A stretch of 64,000 nucleotides of DNA. Origin: Clavulina sp. PMI_390 (Eukaryota; Basidiomycota; Agaricomycetes; Cantharellales; Hydnaceae). A program made the translations under genes and the position numbers. The DNA lies in assembly GCA_015039315.1 (NCBI GenBank), contig WIDE01000022.1, forward strand, positions 370,296 through 434,295, read 5' to 3'. Positions within the stretch are counted from its first letter, which is position 1; every line of letters starts with the position of its first letter. Of this stretch, positions 55,308 through 64,000 are shown one piece after another. A model generated the notes under the pieces. The model saw only the letters and a list, made by a program, of their open reading frames with translations, made no database searches and had not been told where the DNA came from.

Positions 55308-56156
55308 GGTGCGAGAGGCTTAGTTGGATTCTAATGTCAAGTGCTTATGACGACGACGAAGGAAGGGAAGAGAATAGGGGAAGGGGGCCGGGACAGACGA
55401 CGGCGAGGACGGGATGAGATGATGGTGGAAAGAGAGAGGGGGAGAGCGGAAACAAATTCTCAATTTATGTGGCGGCGCTTGGCGATGGAGCATGGTTGGC
55501 GGCCTTGTCCGATTCCAAAGTTTTCAAGTGGCAAAAGGGTTTCGTAAAAAAAAAAAAAAAGCCAAGACTTCCGCCCAAGCTTATGCATTAAACCCTGTCA
55601 CAGCCACCACCCGCGGGGCCATCAGTTTCCCTGAATTTCAATGTGCCGCATGTATCGTACTACCGCCCAAACCATCCTAGCTGGACTCTTAATCCTAACC
55701 ATAGCCTGGCGGACTCGTTATCATCCGCAAATTATGGTTGGGAAGCCTGTATCTTGCTCCAACGCAAACGAATTATTGACGTTGGAGCCACTCAACCCGT
55801 GGAAATTGATCGCTCAATTTTCAATGGCACTATTCTTGGTTACCGGCGGGCTTGGCGTTGCTCATGGTCTCGACCCAAGTGTTGAATTGTCCAAAAAAAT
55901 TGTTGATTTTTAGCTAGAGCTAACGCACAGGAGGCATGTACAGGATCATGCAGAATTAGGCCACATATATAGATAAAACCAGCAGAAATAGCCAGCTTTC
56001 TTGTATTTGAGGGCTTTCTTTCCTGAACCGTGTATGAGCGACCTTCACAATGACAATTGATTAATATGCGAGTTTGCCCCGTGTATGGGCTAATTTTAGA
56101 GCGTCCTAGTGCCGTCCGTTGGAGCGACTGGTGCAACCCTGCATGGTTTCGGCAGA
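55308..56156. other. Intergenic spacer
   Basis: 849 bases with the promoter of the secreted glycoprotein gene and the 3' side of the next minus-strand gene. Contains a run of 15 A at 55546-55560. A 90-codon frame at 55641 has no supporting feature. Confidence 0.4.
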
Positions 56157-57737
56157 TCAATCAGCAGAGGCTCCGTTACGCCCCGCCTCAACATCCTCGT
56201 CCTCTTCTACTAGCGGACCCATCCTGCTGGGAGTAGATACCTTCTTGCCTGAGCGTCGAGGTCGTGGAGAAGGCGAGGAGGGTGCATATCGCGCTCGTGG
56301 AGACTTGGAAGGTGAAACGAGCGGCAAGGGATCAAGCTGATGCTCCGGTGCCTGACCACTCAAAGGCGTGCGAGGAAGAGAATTGACAGCTTGTTCCGCG
56401 CGCCCTCCGCCTTCCTTCAATTTTGATCGTATTGGACTCGATGTAGTCGCTTTCTTTCTCGAGTATTGTGGAAGCGAGCGATTCGTCGAACCGCTCGCTT
56501 TAGGAGACCCTCCAATAGATCCCAGTTGTGAGGATCTGCTTCCCGTCAACGCTGCGTCGGATGGAGCGTTGGTTACGGGGCTGGGACTGTGGGAAATCTT
56601 CACAGGGGTGCGGTCGAAAGGTCTCTGGTATGGGTGATAACCTGGCGACTCACGGAGACGGATGCTTTTCAAGCTTGAGTTTGTGGAGATGCAGGGAGGT
56701 CCACGATTCGCTGCTAGCAGACTCAGCTCATTGTTCATTTGACGTTGATACCCACCCGGTGGCGTAATGTCGAACAAAGGATGGGTGATATGAATAGTAG
56801 AACTATTGGTCCTTGATGAAAGCTCGCTTGACACTTCATTGGTCATAATCTCGTTCTGCAAGGAAACCAATAAGGACTTCCATCAGACGCCAGTGATTGC
56901 GAGTAAGGCTTACGCACCTCGACTTCCTTGAGGAGCATTGAAGCCGTCATGGAAATACCACCCACGAGCCCGATGCTCTTCTGGAGCTGGGCCACCTCCA
57001 GCCCACGCTTCGTTCCAATAGATGAATCACTCACATCCGTACTAATGAAGTCCGCCGCTCGAGGTCGTACATGGCGGTCCCGTCGTCTTTGCATGACAGC
57101 ATGCGCTCCAGACGCAGGGATGGATTGGTCCAGCCGTTGGTGAGGCTTGCGTTGTGTCATGTTCGCGGTGAACGAGGTGTCCGTATCGCTATCGTCTCCA
57201 CTGTTATCCTGCATGGCAGCACCACTAGTCAAACTGCGATGTAGGACATTACCCGAGGCGTAATGACCTAAAGAGCTCATAGGCCTTGGCGGAGGCAGGT
57301 CAGCGAGAGAGATGTCCATATCACTATCATCATCATCATCAGCATCGCAAATCTTTGATGTAGGCATGCGTCGGTTAGCGGTGCCGCTTGACAAAGTTGG
57401 GGAAGCCTCAGTGGAGTCCTCAAAGGGATGCGTAATGTGGATGCCCACACCCTTAGGTTTCGCTGAATGGTTCCCAGTTGTCTCTAGCCTAGATTGCAAG
57501 GTCATCGCATGGTTTGTACGGGTTTTCTCAGGGCTCTTGGTTACTGTAGTTCGGTGATATAATGATCAAAAGATGGTAGGACATGACCCAAAGGGTAAGC
57601 GTACCAAGTGTATACTCGTTAAGATCGGCTGACTTGAGATAGGCAGCCTGACGCCAGCGACGAGCACCAAGTCGTTCGCGAAGGCCGGGGCGAATCTGTC
57701 CAGTGATCGAGCGAGTACCTCCACGACTTGAATCCAT
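56157..57737 (-). CDS. Hypothetical disordered protein with two IHITHP motifs
   Basis: Three exons: 57605-57737, 56918-57543, 56157-56855; 485 residues. I do not recognise the family. The N-terminus (about 1-40) is basic and may be structured (GLRERLGARRWRQAAYLKSA). The motif IHITHP occurs twice, once followed by FEDSTE and once by LFDITPPGG, about 190 residues apart. Between them are acidic runs (CDADDDDDSDMDISLADLPP), basic runs (QRRRDRHVRPRAADF) and a short predicted helix LEVAQLQKSIGLVGGISMTA. The C-terminal third is Ser/Pro-rich with many SP and TP sites (KISHSPSP, TTSSPIRSK, LVSPSKSPR) and basic RPRRSGKK, like nuclear CDK-target proteins. A nuclear, cell-cycle-regulated role is only a guess. 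Confidence 0.65.
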
Positions 57738-58589
57738 CTCACGAAGGCTGAGTGCGATCTAGTGGTTGTGAATGTCGTTCTACTTGAGATCCTCTGACGA
57801 TTGGCCTAAGTCGGCAAACAATGCATTCAGTGGAGTACTGTTGACACATCATCATAGCATATATGTGGTCGGTACGATGCCACAAAGCAATTCTCCTTCC
57901 ACAATGTCAAGGTAAGACAAGGAGTGGCCGATCACTACGAGTAGACTTGTTGAGCCCAGATGCGGCTCCACCAAACACTGGTAACAAGACAGAGACCTGT
58001 ACCCTAAGATAATTCATTGACGCCATCAGTAGTCCGAGGAGAACCCTATCAAGTTATTCTCCTTCAGTCTTGAAAATGTCTTCATAGCGCCACGGCCGGC
58101 TTGAGATCACCGCGTTGTTGACTGGTGTTGACGCGTCATCTCTGCAACATCTCTGCAAATCGTCTCAATCGGGCATGCCACTAGAATAACTATTGAAGGG
58201 CGCATCAAGCACTTTCATCCTAGCCGCCATCATGATAACTACTGGCTCCAGTCTCTAACGCGGAGTCGGACCTACGCCGCGCGCTGAAGACTCGGCCTCC
58301 CTTGGCAGAACTTTCCAAAGCAATGAGATATCGTGAAGCAGAAATATAAGGACCGATATTTTGATAGCATACGCCACATACTTCCACTCAGCCCTCTCCC
58401 CCTTCGTTCGCTCTCCATTCTCTGCTTCAGGTTGTGTGCTGGTCGCAGTAAGTAAATACACCTCAAACGAATAGTCGAGATCAGAATCAGTATCAATAAC
58501 TATCCAATGGCCACGACCGGGAAGTCGCTAAACTATCACATGTGATAAGAACGCTCAGAAAGAGTAAAAGAAAACAAAAGTTACAAAAA
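57738..58589. other. Intergenic spacer up to the LINE element
   Basis: 852 bases holding the promoter of the disordered-protein gene and unassigned sequence. The exact left end of the LINE element is not known and may lie within the last 100 bases. Confidence 0.35.
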
Positions 58590-58604
58590 GAATCCTGCTG
58601 GGAT

Positions 58605-58622
58605 CGGGGCTTTAAAACCCCG
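58605..58622 (+). repeat. GC-rich hairpin in LINE leader
   Basis: CGGGG, an 8-base A/T-rich loop, then CCCCG: a perfect 5-base stem near the probable 5' end of the element. Function not shown. Confidence 0.45.
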
Positions 58623-58975
58623 AGGATGTACACCCTGTGCGCCCACCAGTGCACGGTTGACCCTACCATAGGCAACCACCACACGCACCCCTTCGGTGCC
58701 GTGTGCCTCCCAACGGAGGACGCCACAGACCGCAGATCTGGCGTTTAGGGCCCAAAAGGGGATACTTTAGCTATCACACAAGACATCCGGCGAAAGCCAT
58801 ATCCCATAACGAAAAAAATAAAATAAAAATCGAGGGCACAGAGCCACAAAATCAGAGAACCGCCCAAGATGGCACGAGAAAAAATGCCACGTCACAAAGA
58901 AAATCGTGGGAAACACTGCAATGAGAAGCGGGAGGGAACAAGCGAAACCCAAACCTAAAACAAACCATAAACTGA

Positions 58976-60259
58976 ATGCTCAACGAAGCCGCTGGGCAGT
59001 TCGACCAAAGCCCACCCCAGTACTACACTCCTTCAAATCCCTACCTTGAATACCCCTTCCGAGGAGAACCAAACTCCCCTCCGCCAACCCCAGACAGACG
59101 TCCAGACCCCCCACATCCTAAACCCAAACTCTCCTTGAAAAGAAGCCGAACTGCTAGCGAGCCTGCACCCCAACAAGACATCTCCTCAAAACAACCTAGA
59201 ATGAGCGAAACTACCCCCGCACTCCCCATGGAGGAGGACCCAGCCCCAGATGCGACGCTTGCCCATCCGGATGACAATGCGCAAGAGCTCAATATATACC
59301 CTCTAGATCTATCCAAGGCGCCTCACCTCTTCAAGGGCCTCTTCTTGGAAGACCTTTTCAGAAACGTCACCGCCGCCTCGCGCGAAAAAATCCTGAAATT
59401 GGACCCCAAGTCCACCATCTTCATCATCGAGTGCGGAAAAGGCTACGAGGGCACGCGAACTTCACGACAGGCGGAGCGACTCGAAAATGCGATCAGCCGA
59501 GCCCTCCCCAACTCTCCAGATGTGGAGGTTTTCCCTCCTACACCAAAAACAAACCCTGCCCCTAACCAGAAGAATGCGTACCCGCACTTCCTGGTTGCTA
59601 CAAACCTCTCGCACAAATGCTGCCAGCTCCTTATCAAAACCAAAGGAGCCAGCATTGGCCACGATGCCTTCCTTTTCCTCCCAACCCCACTCCCTAAACC
59701 CACCTACCTCGTATCCATGCGACTCGCCATTGCCTCGAAAACAAGCCGCCGCGCTACCAGGCTTATCTCCCAAGCTATCACACAACTCCTCAACAACCCC
59801 AAATACGTCACAAAGGCGACAGCTGCAGGACATACGGGCCCCAGTGAAGACCTTAGCAAAGGACTCGAGGTCATCCTCCGCGAGTACGAACCAGGCACGA
59901 ACGGCAGCGCAGTCTTTGCCTGCATATACGGTATAAACCCAGGCATCACCCCCGAACAACAGCTAGCGTGGGTCAACCAGTTTGAAAATGTCCCCCTTGA
60001 CGTGGATGGGGTGGGCCAGGGTACGCTCATCCACTTCAAATCTAAATCCTGCTACGAATGCAAGGAATTCACCCACACCACACGGGCCTGCGACCTCGTC
60101 TCCGTCGTGGATCCCCTCCGCGAAAAAGCGAACGCGGAGGCCACCAGCACCCTTGCACCAACCAACGCAGCCGAGGCGGAACAAGCAGCAGAGGATACCA
60201 CTAGGCAGGAGGCGAGAACCGTTGCACGTGCCAACGCCGCCGCGGCGCAAGCCACTTGA
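58976..60259 (+). CDS. LINE ORF1 protein with CCHC zinc knuckle
   Basis: 427 residues. The N-terminal 150 residues are Pro/Ser-rich with basic LSLKRSRTASEP. A middle region (about 100-340) is predicted to be folded, with FIIECGKGYEGTRTSRQAER, HFLVATNLSHKCCQLLIKTK and VSMRLAIASKTSRRATRLIS, consistent with an RNA-binding domain. A CX2CX4HX4C knuckle (CYECKEFTHTTRAC) lies near 360-373, and an Ala/Glu-rich tail ends ANAAAAQAT. ORF1 proteins bind element RNA in the ribonucleoprotein; that role is known for the class. After the stop, the +1 frame continues with an Ala/Glu/Gly-rich sequence (TEAEANIEAGDEALARLRGG), so a frameshift near the end is possible. Confidence 0.82.
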   Translation: MLNEAAGQFDQSPPQYYTPSNPYLEYPFRGEPNSPPPTPDRRPDPPHPKPKLSLKRSRTASEPAPQQDISSKQPRMSETTPALPMEEDPAPDATLAHPDDNAQELNIYPLDLSKAPHLFKGLFLEDLFRNVTAASREKILKLDPKSTIFIIECGKGYEGTRTSRQAERLENAISRALPNSPDVEVFPPTPKTNPAPNQKNAYPHFLVATNLSHKCCQLLIKTKGASIGHDAFLFLPTPLPKPTYLVSMRLAIASKTSRRATRLISQAITQLLNNPKYVTKATAAGHTGPSEDLSKGLEVILREYEPGTNGSAVFACIYGINPGITPEQQLAWVNQFENVPLDVDGVGQGTLIHFKSKSCYECKEFTHTTRACDLVSVVDPLREKANAEATSTLAPTNAAEAEQAAEDTTRQEARTVARANAAAAQAT

Positions 60260-61129
60260 GGCCAGCCCAACCGAGGCTGAGGCCAACATCGAGGCCGGGG
60301 ACGAGGCTTTGGCACGCCTCAGGGGAGGGGCTTCGGACGGGGAAGAGGCTCGGGAACCGCCAACTGGGCAAATGCCACCTACCCAAAATGGTGAAGGTAA
60401 CATCCCCTCCGATACTCGTAACACATGCAAGCCCCTACACCCCTCCACTCCTACTCCTCCCCACACTGTCTGAACCATCACTTTCTAATACACATGGCCT
60501 AATAACATCTTGAACCCGCCCGCCACAGGACCACTTCCTCGCTTGATTACGCTACTACTACTCATTTCTCCCACACCAATACAAATTATATAACACAAAT
60601 TGAATAGTCCTGAATGTCGAAACAAGGCCCGGGTCACGAGAAAGAGAACAGAAAGAGCAAGCCCATAAACAATTGAACGTAAAAGGGAGATACACCAGAC
60701 GCGCCAGCCAAGCTAAAAGACATGAGATAACACACCCCTTGTGCCCAAATTTACTGACAGGGACGTCAGGAAAGCCAAGGAAAACCCAAGTCCCCAGCCA
60801 GAGGGAGAGGTGGCTGCTGACCCAACACCAGGGACCCCTCCCGGAACTAAGGAGGCCTAGTAAGCCCCATAGCCCTACTACACACCACGAGTAAACGAAA
60901 AATCAGCGCGTACGGCGAAAAACCGACGAAAAAGGCACGCTTAGAAAACGGTTACGGTACACCTTCAACTGCATGGCTACCGAATCTTCTGTCCGTCGGA
61001 GAGACGGTAGGCAGAAACGAAGGCACGGCTCAGGAGACGGACGTTCTCCGTGAGGATCAGGAAAGTCCGAATGCGGACCCTCACAAAATCCCCTCAACTC
61101 CCAGAGGAGGCAACGCAAACATAGACCGA
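60260..61129 (+). other. LINE spacer between ORF1 and the first ATG of ORF2
   Basis: The ORF2 frame is already open from 60851 (after a TAA at 60848-60850) but lacks an ATG until 61130. A short Pro-rich frame overlapping the ORF1 end stops near 60473. No host gene. Confidence 0.5.
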
Positions 61130-64000
61130 ATGGTCCCCACGGAGGACACGGCACGGTCAGGGAGGGGCAAAACGGGAGGGATACCCGTATTGCCCCTCCA
61201 CCGGCAAACGACACTCGCGACTGGAGCCTATAGGCCCACGCCCGCCGGACCCATAGACGATGATAGAAGCGAGTTGACAGGAGGCGGGAAAAACCCTCCA
61301 TACGCGCTCAACAACAGACAAGAGGAAGATCCTTTAAGATTAAGAGGAGGTCAAGAAGAAGAACCAGAGCGCGGAACCCAGGATAGCCAAGACGAAGACA
61401 TGGAGATGCAAGGAAGTGGCCAACTAAGCGAGGAAGACGAAGAGACGATGGAAGAGGACGAGCCACAAGAACCCCCAAGCATCCTGGAGCAAAACAAGCC
61501 AGATAGAGCAGCAGCGACTCTCAAAATAGCGTCACAGAACATCAGAGGGGCAGGATCAGTAAAGACCAGTCGGAAATGGTTCCAGATAGTACCACATATG
61601 CAACAAAACAGAATAGGAATTATGGCACTACTCGAGACGCATGCAAACGAAAAACAGATCGAAGAGCTCAAGACAGCTTTCCCTAAGCACGAAATCAAAC
61701 ACTCGTGGGACCATGAGGCACCGGCACGAGGAGGAGTCGCAATCATAATAAATCGAGACATCATCCCACCAAGACACACACATTTCTTACCAATAATACC
61801 GGGCAAGGCACTATATGGAGAGATAGAATGGAGAGAAGGGCGAAGAATCCACATACTAGCAGTATACGCACCATGCCCTAGAGACGAAAATGCACGCTTC
61901 TGGAACGAAGTTAGAGAGAGCCTCATAGAAAACTCCATAACAAGAGTAGACATCATGCTGGGGGACATGAACTTTGTGGAAGACTCAAACGACCGATGGC
62001 CACAAGCCCCCCCGCCCATAAGCTGTATAAATGCCCTAGCTCACCTCAAGATGGACTACGGTTTAACCGATGGCTGGCGAAGATGGCACCCACTCCCCCA
62101 GCGAAAACAAACCTATGAACAATCAGCAGACCAAGGAGGAGGCGCCTCAAGAATCGACAGAATATACTGCACCCTAGAGATATACGACCAGAGCATAGAG
62201 TGGGGGATTACGAGAATAGAGCGAATCCCGAAACTAGACCACCACATGATCCACACAGTAATCACAGATGACCTAGCCCCAAAGATGGGGCCAGCAAGAT
62301 GGAGACTCCCCGAGAGCCTACTGAAAGATAAAAACTTCAAAGAAGCGCTTGACAGAATAGGCCACGAGACATGGGAACGCCTGAACGCCCTAGACGAGAT
62401 GAGAGATGAGAAGAGTAACGCTCAGAAGATATGGCAAAGTTTCATCATGAAAATCAGACAAGCGGCACGCAGAATCGATGGAAAAAAGAAGGGGATAATG
62501 AACTCACAACTGAGAAAAATAGAGCAAGATGAACACCGACTCATGCAAACGCCGGATGAAGATGAAAACTACGATCAGCACATGTCCACCGCAATCCTGC
62601 TTCGAGAACGAATACAAGCACTCACAGAAGCCAGGACGGAAAGACGACAACAGAAGAATAAGACTCTGCGCAAATTAACAAACGAAACCCTATCCAAAGA
62701 ATGGTGTAGTGGTGGCCGAGAACAAAAACCCAGAGATATCATCCAGGAGCTAAGACCAACGGAAGCAGAGCAAATAACAAACTCTGAAGAAATGGCAAAC
62801 ACAATGGCCGAATACTACGACAGTCTACAGAGCGACGGAATAACAACAGACTCAAGGACGCCAGATAGCCAAGACTACGAGATCCCAAACGAGAACACAC
62901 CACAGGACCAAAGAGAAAAGGAGATTAGCCATATAGCACCACTGATTGCCGCATACACTGATGAAGAGGCGCAAAGAATCAACAGAGATCTCACAAGAGA
63001 GGAGATTACCGAAGCACTCAGAAAAGCAAAGATAGGAAAATCCCCAGGACTAAACGGGATCCCCACCGAACTACTGAAACTCATGCACAGTCGATGGAAA
63101 GACACAAAGAACAAATCAAAACCCTCTCCCGACATAGTAGGGATATTACTCGCACTATACCAAGACATAGAAAAACATGGAATCACGGAAGAAGCCTTCA
63201 CCGAAGGGTGGATCAACCCTATCTTCAAGAAAAACAGTCGAACGCAGCCTAAAAACTATAGGCCAATAACACTCCTAAACTCGGAATACAAGATACTAAC
63301 CACAATAATAATGGCCAGACTCGCAGAAGCGGCCCCAAACGTGATTAACGAGGCTCAAGCGGGATTTGTGCCAGGACGAAGCATACACCACCACATAGAC
63401 CTGGCAACCCGGATGATAGAGCTATGCGAAATAATTGAGCAAAAAGGAGTCATAGTATCGCTAGATCAAGAAAAAGCCTACGATCGAATCCGACACGACT
63501 ACCTGTGGAGCGTGATGAAACACGCCAATATCCCCCAGAGAACCATTGAGTTAGTGAAGTCCCTTTACACCTCGGCCTCAAGCAAAGTAATGGTAAACGG
63601 TTTCCTAAGCAAGAAAATAAAGATAACGCGAGGCGTAAGACAAGGAGACCCGCTGTCATGCCTGCTATTCCTTTTCGCAATAGAGCCACTATCAAAAATG
63701 ATCCGAGAATCAACAGAACTGGCCGGGCTAGAAATCCCAAGCAACACAGAGGAAGCATCTAAAGTGATACTCACACTGTTCGCAGACGACGCAACGGTCT
63801 TCCTGTCAGAAAAGGACAGCCTAAGGACTCTAAACGACATCCTACAAAAGTGGTGCAAAGCGTCAGGAGCAAAGTTCAACGAAGAAAAATCAAAAATCTT
63901 ACCAGTGGGCCCAAAAGAATACAGAGAAAACGTGACAAAGACGAGGAAATTATCCCCCATGTCGCAAGATTCAGTGGATATCGAGATCGAAATACTGGAA
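61130..64000 (+). CDS. LINE ORF2: AP endonuclease and reverse transcriptase (3' partial)
   Basis: Open without a stop from 60851 to the window end; the first ATG is at 61130, giving at least 957 codons. The endonuclease comes first: IASQNIRGAGS, GIMALLETHANE, GGVAIIINRD, ILAVYAPCP, VDIMLGDMNFVED, SRIDRIYCT and LDHHMIHT, which include the Asn, Glu, Asp/Asn and His expected in APE-type nucleases. The reverse transcriptase follows: IGKSPGLNGIPTELLKL, KNYRPITLLNSEYKILTTII, AQAGFVPGRSIHHHID, IVSLDQEKAYDRI, TRGVRQGDPLSCLLF and the catalytic LFADDA. The two domains nick target DNA and prime reverse transcription there. All catalytic motifs are intact, so this copy could be young. The C-terminal region is outside the window. 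Confidence 0.93.
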   Translation, partial: MVPTEDTARSGRGKTGGIPVLPLHRQTTLATGAYRPTPAGPIDDDRSELTGGGKNPPYALNNRQEEDPLRLRGGQEEEPERGTQDSQDEDMEMQGSGQLSEEDEETMEEDEPQEPPSILEQNKPDRAAATLKIASQNIRGAGSVKTSRKWFQIVPHMQQNRIGIMALLETHANEKQIEELKTAFPKHEIKHSWDHEAPARGGVAIIINRDIIPPRHTHFLPIIPGKALYGEIEWREGRRIHILAVYAPCPRDENARFWNEVRESLIENSITRVDIMLGDMNFVEDSNDRWPQAPPPISCINALAHLKMDYGLTDGWRRWHPLPQRKQTYEQSADQGGGASRIDRIYCTLEIYDQSIEWGITRIERIPKLDHHMIHTVITDDLAPKMGPARWRLPESLLKDKNFKEALDRIGHETWERLNALDEMRDEKSNAQKIWQSFIMKIRQAARRIDGKKKGIMNSQLRKIEQDEHRLMQTPDEDENYDQHMSTAILLRERIQALTEARTERRQQKNKTLRKLTNETLSKEWCSGGREQKPRDIIQELRPTEAEQITNSEEMANTMAEYYDSLQSDGITTDSRTPDSQDYEIPNENTPQDQREKEISHIAPLIAAYTDEEAQRINRDLTREEITEALRKAKIGKSPGLNGIPTELLKLMHSRWKDTKNKSKPSPDIVGILLALYQDIEKHGITEEAFTEGWINPIFKKNSRTQPKNYRPITLLNSEYKILTTIIMARLAEAAPNVINEAQAGFVPGRSIHHHIDLATRMIELCEIIEQKGVIVSLDQEKAYDRIRHDYLWSVMKHANIPQRTIELVKSLYTSASSKVMVNGFLSKKIKITRGVRQGDPLSCLLFLFAIEPLSKMIRESTELAGLEIPSNTEEASKVILTLFADDATVFLSEKDSLRTLNDILQKWCKASGAKFNEEKSKILPVGPKEYRENVTKTRKLSPMSQDSVDIEIEILE

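Larger units (their letters stand above)
58590..64000 (+). mobile_element. Non-LTR (LINE) retrotransposon, 3' end outside the window
   Basis: Composed of a roughly 390-base 5' leader, ORF1 with a CCHC zinc knuckle, a spacer of about 0.9 kb and ORF2 with an AP-type endonuclease followed by a reverse transcriptase. No introns and no stops in the visible part of ORF2. Base use is A-rich on the coding strand (AGA, ATA, AAA codons), unlike the host genes, which have more C in third positions. The RT has NYRPITLLNSEYKIL, SLDQEKAYDRI and LFADDA; these look closer to the L1/Tx1 side of LINEs than to Tad1, but a tree is required. The left end is approximate and the right end is cut by the window. Confidence 0.9.

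Noticed and set aside
55641..55913. 90-codon frame with a hydrophobic segment
   Set aside because: No conserved feature, no splice context, and two overlapping frames look equally good.
59982..60473. 163-codon Pro/Arg-rich frame overlapping LINE ORF1
   Set aside because: Mostly a shadow of ORF1; only the part after 60259 might be meaningful, noted as a possible frameshift.
1..64000. CRISPR arrays, bacterial operons, riboswitches
   Set aside because: The window is eukaryotic with spliceosomal introns throughout; no regularly spaced direct repeats were seen.

Overview
The window reads as nuclear DNA of a filamentous basidiomycete, most likely an Agaricomycete. Genes are dense and on both strands. 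Introns are short (about 45-230 nt) with GT..AG ends and frequent pyrimidine-rich acceptors. Proteins such as PAN3, COG5, importin beta and a GT61 transferase look fungal. A small secreted N-glycosylated protein, expanded F-box genes, a DUF7918-like family and a non-LTR retrotransposon fit an Agaricomycete. A Cantharellales (Rhizoctonia/Ceratobasidium-like) source is my guess and is not proven here. All exon models below were made by hand from splice signals and reading-frame continuity.

Layout. 1-3.3 kb: a gene cut by the left edge, then two paralogous F-box genes arranged tail to tail. 3.6-10.4 kb: a GT61 glycosyltransferase and Golgi tether COG5, sharing a divergent promoter. 10.6-16.9 kb: a tandem array of three longer F-box genes with the same exon structure. 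17-19.9 kb: a membrane protein and a palmitoyl-protein thioesterase. 20.2-23.6 kb: two DUF7918-like genes tail to tail. 23.9-26.3 kb: a PI-PLC X-domain protein with an N-terminal propeller-like repeat region. 26.3-30.2 kb: gene-poor, holding one small secreted protein gene with a good TATA box.

30.2-46.7 kb is a housekeeping block: BAG/IQ co-chaperone, PAN3 deadenylase subunit, a Cid1-type nucleotidyltransferase with a very long disordered tail, LSM7 and importin beta-1. Three of these (PAN3, the Cid1-type enzyme, LSM7) act on mRNA 3' ends or decay. 47.5-53.2 kb: an atypical short-chain dehydrogenase followed by a tandem segmental duplication carrying two more DUF7918-like genes and a decayed copy of the dehydrogenase last exon; a run of N interrupts the second copy. 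53.6-57.7 kb: a secreted GPI-type glycoprotein and a disordered protein of unknown role. 58.6-64 kb: a LINE-type element with ORF1 (CCHC knuckle) and ORF2 (endonuclease plus reverse transcriptase), still open at the right edge.

The most interesting material is the DUF7918-like family, whose C-terminal tails carry SUMO-interaction-like motifs beside basic stretches; the propeller/PI-PLC fusion; the Cid1-type enzyme, whose UTP-selecting His appears replaced by Tyr and whose first catalytic Asp codon is split by a GC-AG intron; and the F-box array.
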